Shown here in pieces: positions 7,123-7,590 of a stretch of 7,590 bases of DNA. Within the stretch, counting starts at the first letter, position 1. Each line of letters starts with the position of its first letter. A program made the translations under genes and the position numbers. The stretch is from an uncultured Muribaculaceae bacterium. GTDB lineage: Bacteria; Bacteroidota; Bacteroidia; Bacteroidales; Muribaculaceae. The stretch covers positions 1-7,590 of the forward strand of contig CAJUIJ010000120.1 of the NCBI GenBank assembly GCA_910586175.1, written 5' to 3'. Below the pieces are notes generated by a model that saw only the letters and a list, made by a program, of their open reading frames with translations, did not search any database and was not told the origin of the DNA.

Positions 7123-7544
7123 CTTCTAATACGGGGAGAGAGGGGTGCCGGCGACGACCATCAAACCGCGAAGCGAAATTTCCTTTAATTCCTCGATTTC
7201 CTCGTGAGATAAAAAAGTGTATTCCTCATATGAGAAATAATGAGTAAACTTCCTGAAGAAAAGAACCCAAGTTTTGGCACAAGGAAAACAAGGAATAAAA
7301 GGAAATGAGACTTGCTTTGTGCACTGAAGTTTGCACTTGTTTTTGGTAGTGGCCACCATCTTTCAAAAAGGATTGCGAAAAACACTGTTTTATAACATAT
7401 GAATAATTTGCGGATGCGTTTTGCAATGTCAAAGCGTGTCCGTTGCTGTTTTGGGCAACTTGTTGTGTTGCAAAATGATAGCTTTTGGTTAAGGCTAAAC
7501 AAAAACAAAACTACGGTAAAATTGTTAAAAAATTCGTTTAGTAC
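7123..7544. other. A+T-rich intergenic region without a convincing gene
   Basis: This stretch of about 420 nt is far richer in A+T than the upstream genes. I see no tRNA or rRNA gene, no CRISPR and no insertion-sequence ends. It contains a three-unit 9-nt degenerate repeat (7281-7307), a 10-bp palindrome CTCATATGAG (7225-7234), and a 77-codon minus-strand frame (7126-7359) judged doubtful. A match to the Bacteroidota -7 consensus TAnnTTTG exists on the minus strand (7506-7513), but no partner TTTG box lies at the right distance. On the plus strand only near-matches with wrong spacing are present (around 7479-7487 and 7517-7524). It probably contains the promoter of the gene beginning near or beyond the right edge. 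Confidence 0.6.
7281..7307. repeat. Three degenerate 9-nt AAGGAA units
   Basis: Three consecutive 9-nt units each start with AAGGAA: AAGGAAAAC (7281), AAGGAATAA (7290) and AAGGAAATG (7299). The last three bases differ, so this is a short imperfect purine-rich repeat. It could be chance in A-rich DNA. Confidence 0.55.
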
Positions 7545-7590
7545 ATGACAAAAATTGAAATTCATGCTGTTAAACATCTAAATTTCAAGT
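7545..7590 (+). CDS. Possible 5' end of a further gene, cut by the window edge
   Basis: An ATG at 7545 opens a frame that stays open to the end of the window, 15 full codons reading MTKIEIHAVKHLNFK. Upstream is an A/T-rich leader similar to those before many Bacteroidota genes, with no clear Shine-Dalgarno site. The segment follows a long noncoding gap and the operon terminator, where a new gene would be expected. Codon choice is A/T-rich, unlike the por genes. With only 46 nt visible, the product cannot be identified and the frame could be open by chance. Confidence 0.25.
   Translation, partial: MTKIEIHAVKHLNFK

Noticed and set aside
7225..7234. Perfect 10-bp palindrome CTCATATGAG
   Set aside because: Short palindromes are frequent by chance in A+T-rich DNA, and no second copy or adjacent promoter supports an operator.
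7506..7513. Minus-strand match to the Bacteroidota -7 box (TAGTTTTG)
   Set aside because: No TTTG-like -33 box is found about 19-21 nt upstream on that strand, and no convincing minus-strand gene follows.
7185..7577. 130-codon minus-strand frame in the intergenic region
   Set aside because: The Phe/Leu/Asn-rich product reflects A+T-rich noncoding DNA; no signal peptide pattern, motif or ribosome site supports it, and it overlaps the other doubtful minus frame.

Overview
The window is a single-strand gene cluster from a member of the Bacteroidota, most likely a gut-type Bacteroidales; a Muribaculaceae- or Prevotella-like genome is my best guess from protein similarity I recognise, not from a search. 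It encodes the core of the type IX secretion system (T9SS). Six genes lie head to tail on the plus strand between positions 37 and 7083, in the order porT, porP, porK (gldK), porL (gldL), porM (gldM) and porN (gldN). Gaps between genes are only 5 to 29 nt. This suggests one transcript, although no promoter is visible because the window starts 36 nt before porT.

The products form a machine that spans the cell envelope. PorL has two transmembrane helices and a membrane-embedded glutamate. Together with the single transmembrane helix of PorM it forms the proton-driven inner-membrane motor. The long periplasmic part of PorM carries force across the periplasm to the ring made of the lipoprotein PorK and its partner PorN under the outer membrane. 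PorP (PorP/SprF family) and PorT are outer-membrane beta-barrel proteins of the same system. The other T9SS parts (Sov/SprA, PorU, PorV, PorQ, PorE, PorX/PorY) and all cargo proteins lie outside the window.

Right after the porN stop codon is a near-ideal hairpin (7083-7122) that probably ends the transcript. The remaining roughly 420 nt before 7545 are clearly richer in A+T than the genes. They hold short repeats, a small palindrome and a doubtful 77-codon minus-strand frame, but no convincing gene. The last 46 nt may be the first 15 codons of another plus-strand gene that runs off the window.

The core system here is well known rather than new. The points worth a second look are the placement of porT directly ahead of porP, a 9-bp tandem repeat that stacks three in-frame stop codons at the end of porL, a strongly basic C-terminal tail on PorN, a Gly-rich linker in PorL, the loss of the catalytic cysteines in the sulfatase-modifying-type domain of PorK, and the stop-abutting terminator.
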